Positions 34,657 through 43,026 of a stretch of DNA of 64,000 nt are shown piece by piece (position 1 is the first letter of the stretch; every line of letters starts with the position of its first letter). The stretch comes from Bradyrhizobium manausense (lineage in GTDB: Bacteria; Pseudomonadota; Alphaproteobacteria; Rhizobiales; Xanthobacteraceae): the NCBI RefSeq assembly GCF_018131105.1, contig NZ_JAFCJI010000004.1, forward strand, positions 156,277 to 220,276. Direction: 5' to 3'. The position numbers and the translations under genes were made by a program. The notes below the pieces were generated by a model. That model did no database searches. It saw only the letters and a program-made list of their open reading frames with translations, and was not told the origin of the DNA.

Positions 34657-35633
34657 GTCCGGCGCGGCTGCGCGTCTTTCCTGCGATCTCGCGTAACCGC
34701 GATCCAAAGACATATGTCGCCGAACTGATGCGGGTCGCGGAGTTCGCCGACCGCGAGGGCTTCGAAGGTATTTTGCTGTTTGAAGGCAACGACGTCTTCG
34801 TCGAGCCGTGGGCCATGGCCCAGCACATCATGGCGGCGACCGAGCGAAGCTCGCCGCTGATCGCGGTCAATCCGGTCTACATGCATCCGTTCACGGCGGC
34901 GAAGTTCGTCTCGTCCTTTGCACAGCTCTACGGCCGCAAGATCTATCTCAACATGATCACGGGGACCGCCATCAGCGATTTGCAGGGCTTGGGTGACGAG
35001 CAGTCGCATGCCGACCGCTATGTCAGGCTCGGCGAATTCGTTGCGCTGATGCGCCAATTGCTCGCCAGCCCGCGGCCGGTCAATGCCGAGGGCCGGTTTT
35101 ATCGCGCCAGCAATCTGCAACTCCGGCCGCGGCTGCCGACCGAGCTGATGCCGGAATTCTTGATTGCGGGCCAGTCGGAGGCAGCGCAACGCGTTGCAGA
35201 GGACACCGGCTGCATCAAGATGCAGATGCTGCCGCCCGACCTCGATCGCGGTCTCAACGCATCAGGAATGAATTTTGGCATCTTCGCGCGCGAGAGCGGC
35301 GACGAGGCGCGACGGGCCGCGAAGGCGCGCTTCCGCGATAATCCTGACGATCGCGAGCTGCTTGCACTCACGGTGCAGAACTCGGATTCCGTCTGGAAAC
35401 GGCGGCTGTATGACGGCCAGAGCGGTGAGCTCGCCGCCAACGGCTATTGGCTGCTGCCCTATCTCACCTTCCAGGCCGATTGCCCCTATCTCGTCGGCAG
35501 CTATGCCGAGATCGGTACGAAGCTGAAGGAATTTGCGGCGAACGGCCTGACCACCATCATGCTCGACATGGTCGCGGATGAGACCGAGATGCAGCACGTC
35601 TGCAAGGCGCTGAAAACAAGCGGGATGTTTTGA
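34653..35633 (+). CDS. LLM class flavin-dependent oxidoreductase (luciferase-like monooxygenase)
   Basis: A 326-residue luciferase-like protein of the bacterial luciferase/SsuD alkanesulfonate monooxygenase group, predicted to use reduced FMN and O2. Family features are the N-terminal RVFPAISRNRDPKTYVAELM, AEFADREGFEGILLFEGNDVFVEPWAMAQ (TIM-barrel strand), LNMITGTAISDLQGLGDEQSHADRYVRLGEF, and the GQSEAAQRVAEDTG segment. Similar enzymes hydroxylate or oxidise the product of NRPS lines, so a tailoring role is plausible given the NRPS 640 bp upstream on the same strand. A desulfonation role would need a flavin reductase, and none is nearby. It ends 27 bp before the convergent amidohydrolase gene. 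Confidence 0.88.
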   Translation: MSPARLRVFPAISRNRDPKTYVAELMRVAEFADREGFEGILLFEGNDVFVEPWAMAQHIMAATERSSPLIAVNPVYMHPFTAAKFVSSFAQLYGRKIYLNMITGTAISDLQGLGDEQSHADRYVRLGEFVALMRQLLASPRPVNAEGRFYRASNLQLRPRLPTELMPEFLIAGQSEAAQRVAEDTGCIKMQMLPPDLDRGLNASGMNFGIFARESGDEARRAAKARFRDNPDDRELLALTVQNSDSVWKRRLYDGQSGELAANGYWLLPYLTFQADCPYLVGSYAEIGTKLKEFAANGLTTIMLDMVADETEMQHVCKALKTSGMF

Positions 35634-35660
35634 TCCGCAATGACGAAGTGTGAAGCTACT

Positions 35661-36686
35661 TCACCGCGCCTCTTCGAATCCTGCCAACACAGAAGTGAGG
35701 TTGGCGCCGAGAATATCCGAGAGATAACCACCCTCCTGCACGAACACGGTCGGCAGGCCCATCTTCGCGATGGCCTGGCCGATGCGGCGGAAGCCGGGCG
35801 TGGTGACGGCGAGACCCTTGAGCGGATCGTGCTCGGAGGCATCGAGGCCGAGCGCGATCACGAGCGCACCGGGCGCAAAGGATTCGATCGCCCTGCGCGC
35901 GACGTCCATCGCCTGGATGTAGCCGTCATCGCCGGTTCCGATCGGCAGCGGAATGTTGAGATTGGCGCCGAGGCCGGGGCCCTCGCCGCGCTCATGCGCG
36001 TAGCCCCACACGTAGGGATAATAGGCCATCGGATCGGCATGGATCGAGACCGTGTAGACATCGGGCCGTGCGTAGAAGATGCCTTGCGTACCATTGCCGT
36101 GGTGAACATCGACGTCGAGGATGACGACGCGCTCGTGCCTGAGCCGCAGATGCGCCGCCGCGATCGCGCTGTTGTTGAGGAAGCAGAAGCCGCCGGCCAT
36201 GTCGCGGTAGGCGTGATGGCCGGGCGGGCGGCAGAGTGCGTAGGTCGCGTCCTCGCCGTCCATCACCATCTGCGCCGCAGTGACCGCAACGTCGGTCGCG
36301 GCACATGCGGCGGCCCAGGTGCCGGGACCAATCGGCGCTGCGGTATCGGCAGTGTGCCAGCCGAGCTTGCCGACAATGTGGGTCGGATAGGTCGCGGCAT
36401 GGCGCACCGGATGGATGTTGCCGATCATCTCAGGACCGGAATCGCCAAGCGCCGTCCAGGCATCCCAGGCTTCGCTCAGGAACGACAAATACTCCGGACT
36501 GTGAATGCGCGCGCGCGGGCCCTGGCCGAATGTGGCCGGCTCGACCAAATGATGCTTGCCATCCTTCAACCCCTTGAGCAGGCGATCGGCGCGCTCGGGC
36601 TGCTCGGTGGTACGCTTGACGACGCCGCGAACCAGAAAGAATTGCGGATCGTGGCTGCGGTGCAGTTCGGTATGGACGGCCTTCAC
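35661..36686 (-). CDS. Acetylpolyamine amidohydrolase-like, histone deacetylase family
   Basis: A 341-residue zinc deacetylase of the HDAC superfamily, the same length as I recall for Mycoplana ramosa acetylpolyamine amidohydrolase. The active-site residues are all present: tandem His157-His158 (RPPGHHAY), zinc ligands Asp193 and His195 (DVDVHHG), Asp282 (GLDASEHD), and Tyr321 (QEGGYLSD). Each is offset by a near-constant two residues from the M. ramosa positions I remember (158/159, 195, 197, 284, 323). It would remove acetyl groups from polyamines in the cytoplasm. It is convergent with the LLM gene and may supply free amine, but that link is inference. Confidence 0.9.
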   Translation of the reverse strand: MKAVHTELHRSHDPQFFLVRGVVKRTTEQPERADRLLKGLKDGKHHLVEPATFGQGPRARIHSPEYLSFLSEAWDAWTALGDSGPEMIGNIHPVRHAATYPTHIVGKLGWHTADTAAPIGPGTWAAACAATDVAVTAAQMVMDGEDATYALCRPPGHHAYRDMAGGFCFLNNSAIAAAHLRLRHERVVILDVDVHHGNGTQGIFYARPDVYTVSIHADPMAYYPYVWGYAHERGEGPGLGANLNIPLPIGTGDDGYIQAMDVARRAIESFAPGALVIALGLDASEHDPLKGLAVTTPGFRRIGQAIAKMGLPTVFVQEGGYLSDILGANLTSVLAGFEEAR

Positions 36687-36802
36687 TCGAAAACTCCGTG
36701 CTCTTCAACAGCGCTACAGAGTTCTTGATCCCTGCCGCGTCCGGATGCAAGCAAGAAGAATGCTGGCCTGTCTGCGCCGAGGGCAGATCGCCTTTGACCT
36801 GC

Positions 36803-37744
36803 TCAGCAACGCCCACGCTGAAGACAGTGCTCACGCCCTTGCTGATCGGTCCGGAAGGATTCGATGAAGCCGCCCTGGCGCTGGGTCACGAAGACGGTCT
36901 TGCCGTCGCTGCCGCCGAAGGCGAGGTTGGTCGGCTCCTTCGCCTTCAACGCGATCTCGCGCTCGACTGCGCCATTGGGCTTCATCAGCGCGATCGTGCC
37001 CTTGAGAATGCGTGCGATGTAGAGGCGGCCGGCGATGTCGGTGCGCAGGCCGTCGATGGTGTCGGGCTGGAACGCCTTGACTAGCCTTGCGTCAGCGAGA
37101 TCGTTGCCGCGGATCGCGTAGGACCAGATCTGGCCGTTGCTGGATTCACCGACATAGAGCGTCTTGCCGTCGGGGCTGAGATCGATGCCGTTGGTGGTGC
37201 CCATCGCGCGCGGTGCCGGCATGATTTGTCCCTGCACCGATCCGTCCGCAGCTTTCGCTATCCGCCAGATGTGACCTTCGCGGCCCTTCCAGTTCGGATC
37301 GCTCGCATAGATCGTGCCGTCGCGGGCGATGGTGATGTCGTTGGGCTGGTTCATCTCGTCGGAGTGAAACCAGACGCTGGGCTCTGTTGCGCCTTTCGGA
37401 ATCGCGAAGATGTTATGCTTCTTGTAGTCGGCGATGTACATCGTGCCGCCGCGATCGAACCGGATGGCATTTCCCACACTGCCCTCGGGAAGCGCTGTGA
37501 AGGCTTCGGACGCGTCCCCTCCCGCGGGCAGCCTGCCGATCGTGCCGGGCTTGCCGAAATTGACGACGAAGAGATTACCGTCGAGATCGGCGGCCGGCCC
37601 TTCGATGCCGTGCGTATATTCGTCGGCGGGCGTGACCTGCACGCTTTCGAACAGCTTCGTCTCGGCTGCAAGGAGCGGCGTCGCGGCGATCAGCAGAAGG
37701 CTACTGCACAGGCACCAGAAATTCCTGCCGGATGTAATAGCCAT
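36803..37744 (-). CDS. SMP-30/gluconolactonase-like beta-propeller protein
   Basis: A 313-residue predicted periplasmic six-bladed propeller of the SMP-30/gluconolactonase type. The N-terminus has a signal-like hydrophobic stretch ending near PLLAAETKLF, and repeated blade motifs such as GPAADLDGNLFVVNF, GNAIRFDRGGTMYIADY, NDITIARDGTIYASDP and NGIDLSPDGKTLYVGES. The start is unsure: ATG 37744 (MAITSGRNF) or ATG 37765, both overlapping the upstream dehydrogenase gene (by 44-65 nt). That overlap is large for two genes on one strand and would mean tight coupling. It may hydrolyse the lactone made by the PQQ-type enzyme upstream. Confidence 0.8.
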   Translation of the reverse strand: MAITSGRNFWCLCSSLLLIAATPLLAAETKLFESVQVTPADEYTHGIEGPAADLDGNLFVVNFGKPGTIGRLPAGGDASEAFTALPEGSVGNAIRFDRGGTMYIADYKKHNIFAIPKGATEPSVWFHSDEMNQPNDITIARDGTIYASDPNWKGREGHIWRIAKAADGSVQGQIMPAPRAMGTTNGIDLSPDGKTLYVGESSNGQIWSYAIRGNDLADARLVKAFQPDTIDGLRTDIAGRLYIARILKGTIALMKPNGAVEREIALKAKEPTNLAFGGSDGKTVFVTQRQGGFIESFRTDQQGREHCLQRGRC

Positions 37745-39776
37745 CGTCGTCGCTGCAGTCGCCATTCAAATAAGGATCGGCCGGCCGGAAGAATCGGCTG
37801 AAGCCCGGCCTGTCTACAGCGTTCCTTTGTGTCACGACAACGACCTTGGCAGCCGGTATTTCGCCGCATTCCTTGTTCGTCTTGCTGAAGAACTTGCGCT
37901 GCGGCAGACCAAGCTTGATCCGCATCGGCGTGCCCGGAACCATCTTCGCAACGAACAGATCAACCGTATTGAGCAGCGCCGCGTAGCCCGGCTCGGCCTT
38001 CGGCAGGCCCTCGCCGCCCGGCGGCATCAGCTTTTCGGCACCAATGCCGCGCAGCCGTGTGCGCAGCCTGCCGGAGGTGGGATCGCCCGGATAAATCCAG
38101 CCGTCCTGCGACAGCATGAACCTCAGCACGGTCGCGTCCTTGTCGGCGTCCGATTGTCCTGCCTTCAGGCCAAAATCGGAGTGGCAGCCGGCGCAGTGCT
38201 TTTCGACGAGATTTTTGCGCAGCGTGGTGAGCCGGATCTTGTTCAGCGCGTCCCTGGCGACGAAGGAGGCCAGTTGATCGATCAGCGCCTGACTGCGCGT
38301 ATCGCAGGGCAGCGGCGGCGGTGGATCGCCGGCGGCGCGATCGATTCGGATGATCGTCTGGTTCTTGTCCTCGACCAGCCAGATCGCACCGTCCTCCGCG
38401 ACCGTCATGCCGACCGGCGCGCCTTGCGGCCGCGCACCATTGACGCGATGCCAGCCCGCGATCAGCTCATCAAACGGCGCAGCAGCGACATCGCCGGCAT
38501 CAGCCTGAAAATTGTGACTCGGGTCGGCCGCGCAACTGACGTGGTAACGCACGGGCGGCGGAGCCGGCTTCGGGAAGCCGTGATCGTCGACATCGTAGAT
38601 CAGCACACGGCTGCCGGTCGGGCGATAGCCGTGCAAGCCGACCAGGAGCTTGCCCTCCAGCTCCGGAAACTTTGCGCCGTGATAATAGAGCATCGCGAGC
38701 GGCGCACCGTGCGGCGGCAGCAGCGAGAACGGCGGCTTGTAGAGCGCGTTGCTCGCGCAAAGCGATTTGTAGGCGCCCGATTGCAGCACGAGCCTGAACT
38801 CGGGGCTCGGCGTCGACAGATCGTAACAATAGGGCCAGCCATAGTGCCTGCCCTGCTCGATCGCGTTGATCTCCTCGTTCGGCTTGAAGATGTCGGGCAG
38901 ATCGCGGCCGTTCTCGCCTTGCAGGAAGGCATAGCCGGCATCGGGAAAATTCGGATGCAGCGCCAGCGCCATCGAGTTGCGCAGGCCGCGCGCATAGACG
39001 ATGTGCGGCGGGTCGGGATCCTTCGGGGTCAGCGCCGGGAAAACCCCGCCTGACGGCGGCGTGAACAGCCAGATCGCGGCCATTGCGGAGGCGCCTTCGG
39101 CCGGCGCGCAGGGTTTTGTGATCGGCGCCGGCGAGATGCAGTCGTCGCTGTGGGCGCCGATATTGACGAACAGCCGCCCGCTCTTGTCGAACACAAACTG
39201 CTTCAGCGGATGTGCGGCCTCGTCGAGCTTCGTTCCGTCCGGCAGCGTGATGCGCCGGCCCGGCATGTGACGGACGATGGTCTCGACCGTGCTGCGCGGA
39301 TTGTCCGCGAGCGGATCGAAGCGGAAGATGCTCTCCGCCGTCGAGGCGTAGAGCTTCTTGTCCGGGCCGATCACGAGGCCGAACGGATATTCGACCCCGG
39401 TCAGGAGTTCTCTCAAGCGCTGGCCACTGGCGGCGTGGGGATCGAGCAGCAGCAGGCGGCCATCGGCGTGACCCCAGCCGCCCATGTCGGCCACGACGAA
39501 CAGATCGCGACCGGGCACCTGGACGATCGACCGCGGGAATTTCAGATGATCTTCCTCGCTGGCGACAAGGCCGGCGCAGAAGCCCGCCTTCATGTCGATC
39601 TGGACTTTTGGAAAGGCGAGATCGCCGCTGCCGCAGCTTTCGGACCCTATCGTGTAGCCGCTTTTCTTCACCGGTTCGGACGCGGCCAGCGAGACGATAC
39701 CGAGCAGAGCTGCGGCGAAGGCAGCGAAACCTGCGCACAGGCTTCGGCGTCCATCCTGCAGTGTGAGATGATTCAC
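37701..39776 (-). CDS. PQQ-dependent sugar (sorbosone-type) dehydrogenase with C-terminal cytochrome c motif
   Basis: A 691-residue protein with a signal-like N-terminus (about residues 10-33). It then has a soluble-glucose/sorbosone dehydrogenase-type propeller (about 60-500) with GLVIGPDKKLYASTAE, FDKSGRLFVNIGAHSDDC, VYARGLRNSMALALHP and EEINAIEQGRHYGWPYCYD, which are typical of the PQQ-binding family. Near the C-terminus a heme motif CAGCH (in VEKHCAGCHSDFG) and later PPGGEGLP mark a cytochrome c-like domain. The fusion would pass electrons from a periplasmic sugar oxidation directly to the respiratory chain. PQQ synthesis genes are not in this window. It leads the transcript that continues into the lactonase-like gene. 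Confidence 0.87.
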   Translation of the reverse strand: MNHLTLQDGRRSLCAGFAAFAAALLGIVSLAASEPVKKSGYTIGSESCGSGDLAFPKVQIDMKAGFCAGLVASEEDHLKFPRSIVQVPGRDLFVVADMGGWGHADGRLLLLDPHAASGQRLRELLTGVEYPFGLVIGPDKKLYASTAESIFRFDPLADNPRSTVETIVRHMPGRRITLPDGTKLDEAAHPLKQFVFDKSGRLFVNIGAHSDDCISPAPITKPCAPAEGASAMAAIWLFTPPSGGVFPALTPKDPDPPHIVYARGLRNSMALALHPNFPDAGYAFLQGENGRDLPDIFKPNEEINAIEQGRHYGWPYCYDLSTPSPEFRLVLQSGAYKSLCASNALYKPPFSLLPPHGAPLAMLYYHGAKFPELEGKLLVGLHGYRPTGSRVLIYDVDDHGFPKPAPPPVRYHVSCAADPSHNFQADAGDVAAAPFDELIAGWHRVNGARPQGAPVGMTVAEDGAIWLVEDKNQTIIRIDRAAGDPPPPLPCDTRSQALIDQLASFVARDALNKIRLTTLRKNLVEKHCAGCHSDFGLKAGQSDADKDATVLRFMLSQDGWIYPGDPTSGRLRTRLRGIGAEKLMPPGGEGLPKAEPGYAALLNTVDLFVAKMVPGTPMRIKLGLPQRKFFSKTNKECGEIPAAKVVVVTQRNAVDRPGFSRFFRPADPYLNGDCSDDDGYYIRQEFLVPVQ

Positions 39777-39913
39777 AGCGGCCTCCCCGGCTTTCGGGCG
39801 AGGGTTGTTCCATGCTGTGCAGGCGCCGTCCAGTTGAACATCACCCCCCTGTGATCAAACCCGCAGGGCTCTTCGTGCCGACCAATCCCCGTAGATTCCC
39901 TTACCGGGCTCGT

Positions 39914-39939
39914 CCCGAATATTTCGCGAATAGTTCGGG
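39914..39939. promoter_or_regulatory. 26-bp interrupted palindrome upstream of the DUF6894 gene
   Basis: Outer arms CCCGAA (39914-39919) and TTCGGG (39934-39939) share a centre with the inner palindrome TTCGCGAA (39923-39930). It lies in the 205-bp divergent gap between the dehydrogenase and the DUF6894 gene. It may be an operator or a leader hairpin. Confidence 0.4.
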
Positions 39940-39981
39940 TGGTATCTATTTGCCGTCCCGACCGCCCCACAGGAGGCGCAT

Positions 39982-40215
39982 ATGGTCCAGGTCTTTTTTC
40001 ACTGTTCGAACACCGACGGAACGCTGATCGATCGCAATGGGGCCGCAGTCGCCAGCCTGACCGAGGCGCGCGACCGCGCTGCCCAGATCATGAATTCCAT
40101 GATTCAGACGCCCGGCGCTGAAGACTGGCGCGACTGGGTGATCCATGTCAGCGGCTCCGACGGCGAGGACCTTTTCGATCTCCCCTTCACCGCCATGCTC
40201 GGCAAGCCCCATTGA
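39982..40215 (+). CDS. DUF6894 family protein
   Basis: A 77-residue small protein of a family common in rhizobia. The pattern VQVFFHCSNTDGTLIDRNGAAVASLTEARDRAAQIM matches the DUF6894 shape (hydrophobic-FFH start, conserved acidic and LxxAR middle, and a C-terminal DWVIHVSGSDGEDLFDLPF). The start at ATG 39982 has CAGGAGG (39970-39976) upstream. Function is unknown. The stop codon lies 9 bp before the next small ORF, so they are likely one transcript. Confidence 0.75.
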   Translation: MVQVFFHCSNTDGTLIDRNGAAVASLTEARDRAAQIMNSMIQTPGAEDWRDWVIHVSGSDGEDLFDLPFTAMLGKPH

Positions 40216-40224
40216 GGTGATGCC

Positions 40225-40401
40225 ATGCTGTTCTCTTCATTGAGCCTGCTCCGCCAGCCCCTCACCTTCGTTGCCACCAAATGGCAGAAGCTGGTGCAAA
40301 TCGCCGGCAACCCCTACCGCCCCGAGCTGCATTACATGCGCGGCCCCGGCCCGAAATGGCACGCCAAATATCAGGCCAGCCGGCTGAACCGCGGGCTCTG
40401 A
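40225..40401 (+). CDS. Small hypothetical protein (58 aa)
   Basis: ATG 40225 follows GAGGTGA with correct spacing, 9 bp after the DUF6894 stop. The product has a hydrophobic/basic N-terminal half (about residues 1-30) and a C-terminal stretch ELHYMRGPGPKWHAKYQASR rich in aromatic and basic residues. No family is recognised. It is supported by the ribosome-binding site and close coupling to the neighbour only. Confidence 0.45.
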   Translation: MLFSSLSLLRQPLTFVATKWQKLVQIAGNPYRPELHYMRGPGPKWHAKYQASRLNRGL

Positions 40402-40440
40402 GTCCCGCGGCTTCGCCGCTCTCCTGCTGAGCTTCGTCTC

Positions 40441-40525
40441 TTCGTCGTCATGGCCGGGCTCGCCCCGGCCATTCGAGTTTTGGGGCGGCAAGACGTGGAT
40501 GCCCGGGTCAAGCCCGGGCATGACG
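40441..40525. repeat. Tandem-hairpin intergenic repeat (REP/BIME-like)
   Basis: Two adjacent perfect hairpins: ATGGCCGGG with CCCGGCCAT (40450-40472) and ATGCCCGGG with CCCGGGCAT (40499-40521), each with a 5-nt loop. The consensus with CGTCATGGCCGGG and GTGGATGCCCGGG is one I know as dispersed intergenic elements of Bradyrhizobium. It fills the gap between the small protein gene and the convergent enoyl-CoA hydratase gene. Confidence 0.7.
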
Positions 40526-40548
40526 AGTTCGAGGAAGCGTGCCCTACC

Positions 40549-41322
40549 TCACTTACCCGTAAACTTCGCCTTGCGCTTCTCGACGAAGGCATTCCGGCCC
40601 TCGACGGCGTCAACGCTCGTGCGGATGGTGGCCTGAAGCTCGATCTCGCGGCGGAACTGGGCCTCGTAGCTGGTATGCTCACTCTCCTCGACGAGTGCGC
40701 GGGTCGCGACCAAAGCGCGGGTTGGGCCATCGGCGAGGCGACGTGCCAGCACAAGGGCCTCCTCCATCAGCTTCGCATCGTCGACGACCTGCCGCACCAG
40801 GCCGATCTCCCGGGCGCGTTCGGCCGTCAGCGGCTCGTTCAACAGCATCAGTTCAAGTGCCCGCTGCCGGCCGATCAGCCTCGGCAACAGCCAGGTCGAG
40901 CCGAGATCCGGCACCAGCGCGATGCGGCTGAACACCTGGATGAAACTCGCCGACCGCGCCGCAACAATAATGTCGCCGGCCATTGCCAGGCTGAAGCCGC
41001 CACCGGCCGCGACGCCGTTGACGGCGACGACGACAGGCACGCGACATTCACGCAACGCCCTGAAGGCGGGCCAATAGAAGCGCATGACGCCGGTCGCGAT
41101 GTCCTCGCCGAGCGCTCCTGCTGCCTTCAAATTCTGTCCTGAGCAAAATCCACGTCCGGCGCCGGTGAGGATGAGAGCGCGAACCTCCGCATCTCCCGTC
41201 ATCTCGGCGACCGCGGTTGCGAGCGCGCCGAGCAGGTCCGGCGTCATCGCATTCAGGCTTTCCGGCTCGTCGAGCGTCAAAATGCCGACCGCGCCATCCC
41301 GCGCCTGTTTCACACCTGCCAT
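40549..41322 (-). CDS. Enoyl-CoA hydratase/isomerase family protein
   Basis: A 257-residue crotonase-family protein. Marks are LTLDEPESLNAMTPDL, ALILTGAGRGFCSGQNLKAAG (oxyanion-hole region), VVAVNGVAAGGGFSLAMAGDIIVAA (second oxyanion glycine), and ASFIQVFSRIALVPDLGSTWLLPRLIG. The two catalytic Glu positions of hydratases are not both obvious: PDLGSTW has D in place of a Glu, as in PaaG-type isomerases. ATG 41322 has GGGAGG 7 nt upstream; a longer upstream reading is rejected. It is divergent from the GGT gene. Reaction is hydration or isomerisation of an acyl-CoA, substrate unknown. Confidence 0.9.
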   Translation of the reverse strand: MAGVKQARDGAVGILTLDEPESLNAMTPDLLGALATAVAEMTGDAEVRALILTGAGRGFCSGQNLKAAGALGEDIATGVMRFYWPAFRALRECRVPVVVAVNGVAAGGGFSLAMAGDIIVAARSASFIQVFSRIALVPDLGSTWLLPRLIGRQRALELMLLNEPLTAERAREIGLVRQVVDDAKLMEEALVLARRLADGPTRALVATRALVEESEHTSYEAQFRREIELQATIRTSVDAVEGRNAFVEKRKAKFTGK

Positions 41323-41434
41323 GTCGCGCCTCCCTTTCGATGTTCTCGTTGACGGCAATGTGCCATTCTTCGCGCACTCCGCCAATTGCGGGGCGGGTCC
41401 GCGCAACGAAGCCAAAACAAGCACAAGCGACATC

Positions 41435-43024
41435 ATGCCTCATCAGTTCAGCCTCAACCAAACTGTCCGCAAACCCGCCGTCACATCCAAGGGCGGCATC
41501 ATCGCTTCGCAATCGCGGCGCGCGGCCGAGGTGGGAGCGCAGGTGCTCGCGGCCGGTGGCGACTGCGTCGACGCGATCGTCGCCACCACGTTTGCGCTGA
41601 ATGTGCTCGAGCCCTGGAACAGCGGCATCGGCGGCGGCGGCGCGATGGTGCTCTACCGCGCCAAGGAAAATCGCTATGAGGTGATCGACTACGGCATGTG
41701 CGCGCCGCGGAGCCTGCGCGTATCGGACTATCCGCTCAGCGGCGAAGGGGCAGCTTCCGATTTGTTTCCCTGGTCGCGGGTGACGGACGACCGCAACATC
41801 CACGGCCCCGGCGCGATCGCCGTGCCCGGCGTCGTCGCCGGCATGGAGGAGGCGCATCGCCGCTACGCCAAAATGCCGTGGAAGGATCTGGTCGCGCCAT
41901 CAGCCGGGCTCGCCGGCGAAGGCCTGCTGGTCGATTGGTGGACCGCGCTGACAATCACGGCCTCGGCGGCCGATCTCCGGCGCTACCCCGCAAGCGCAGC
42001 GGCATTCCTGAAGGACGGGCTGGCGCCGAGCCCGCCATGGGGAATCAAATCCGAAGTGCGGCTGCCACAGGACGCACTCAAGGCGACGCTGTCGCACCTC
42101 GCCGAAGCCGGCCCGCGCGATTTCTACCAGGGCGATCTCGCCAGGAGCATCGCATCCGACATCAGGACTGACGGCGGCTCGCTGGCGGTCGAGGACCTCG
42201 CCGCATTCCGCGCGCACCTGCGCGAGCCGCTGGCGACCCCCTATCGCGACGGCAAGGTGTATGCGACGCCGGAGCTCACGGCCGGACCGACCATGGCGCA
42301 TGCGCTGCGCCTGTTGCAGCAGAGCCTGAAGCCTGCGAGCACGCCCGATGCGGCTGCCTATGTGGAATATGCGCTCGCCGTGCAGGCGGCCTTCCGCGAG
42401 CGGCTCAAGGACATGGGCGATGCGGACGGCAAGCGCTCGCTCGGCGCCGAATACCTCGCGCCCGCCTGCACCACGCATTTCTCCGTGGTCGACCGCCACG
42501 GCAACATCGCCGCGGTGACGCAGACGCTGCTCTCGTCGTTCGGCTCGAAATACGTGACGCCGCACACGGGCATCACCATGAACAACGGCATCATGTGGTT
42601 CGACCCGACGCCGGGCACCACCAACTCGCTCGCGCCCGGCAAGCGCTGCCTCTGCAACTACACGCCCGTCATCGCAGAGATCAACGACGGCAAGCGCCTC
42701 GCGGCCGGCGCCTCCGGGGGCCGCCGCATCCTGCCGTCGGTGATGCAGCTCATCTCTTTCGCGATGGACTATGGCATGGACCTCGACGCCGCCATTCACC
42801 AGCCCCGCATCGACGCCAGCGAGGGCGCGATTGTGATCGGCGACAGCAGACTGCCTGCGGAGATACGCAAGACGCTCGCGGCGCGCTTCGACTTTGAGGA
42901 AAGCCGGGTGCAGGCTCTGCCGCAGAAATTCGCCTGCCCGAGCGTCGTGATGCGCGACGGCGACGTCAATTCGGGCGCGGTCGATATCTTCCAGCCCTGG
43001 GCCGATGCGGTAGCGGAGGGCTGA
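41435..43024 (+). CDS. Gamma-glutamyltransferase family protein
   Basis: A 529-residue Ntn hydrolase of the gamma-glutamyltransferase family, whose chain is normally cut into large and small subunits at a Thr. The motif CTTHFSVVDRHGN sits at residues 345-357, so Thr346 should be the new N-terminal nucleophile. Other marks are GVVAGMEEAHRRYAKMPWKDL, GGGGAMVLYR and the C-terminal VMQLISFAMDYGMDLDAAIHQPRID. No clear signal peptide is seen, unlike E. coli Ggt, which argues for a cytoplasmic enzyme. It is convergent with the PuuB-like oxidase (2-bp gap). A hydrolase role on gamma-glutamyl amines or glutathione is possible. Confidence 0.92.
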   Translation: MPHQFSLNQTVRKPAVTSKGGIIASQSRRAAEVGAQVLAAGGDCVDAIVATTFALNVLEPWNSGIGGGGAMVLYRAKENRYEVIDYGMCAPRSLRVSDYPLSGEGAASDLFPWSRVTDDRNIHGPGAIAVPGVVAGMEEAHRRYAKMPWKDLVAPSAGLAGEGLLVDWWTALTITASAADLRRYPASAAAFLKDGLAPSPPWGIKSEVRLPQDALKATLSHLAEAGPRDFYQGDLARSIASDIRTDGGSLAVEDLAAFRAHLREPLATPYRDGKVYATPELTAGPTMAHALRLLQQSLKPASTPDAAAYVEYALAVQAAFRERLKDMGDADGKRSLGAEYLAPACTTHFSVVDRHGNIAAVTQTLLSSFGSKYVTPHTGITMNNGIMWFDPTPGTTNSLAPGKRCLCNYTPVIAEINDGKRLAAGASGGRRILPSVMQLISFAMDYGMDLDAAIHQPRIDASEGAIVIGDSRLPAEIRKTLAARFDFEESRVQALPQKFACPSVVMRDGDVNSGAVDIFQPWADAVAEG

Positions 43025-43026
43025 GG

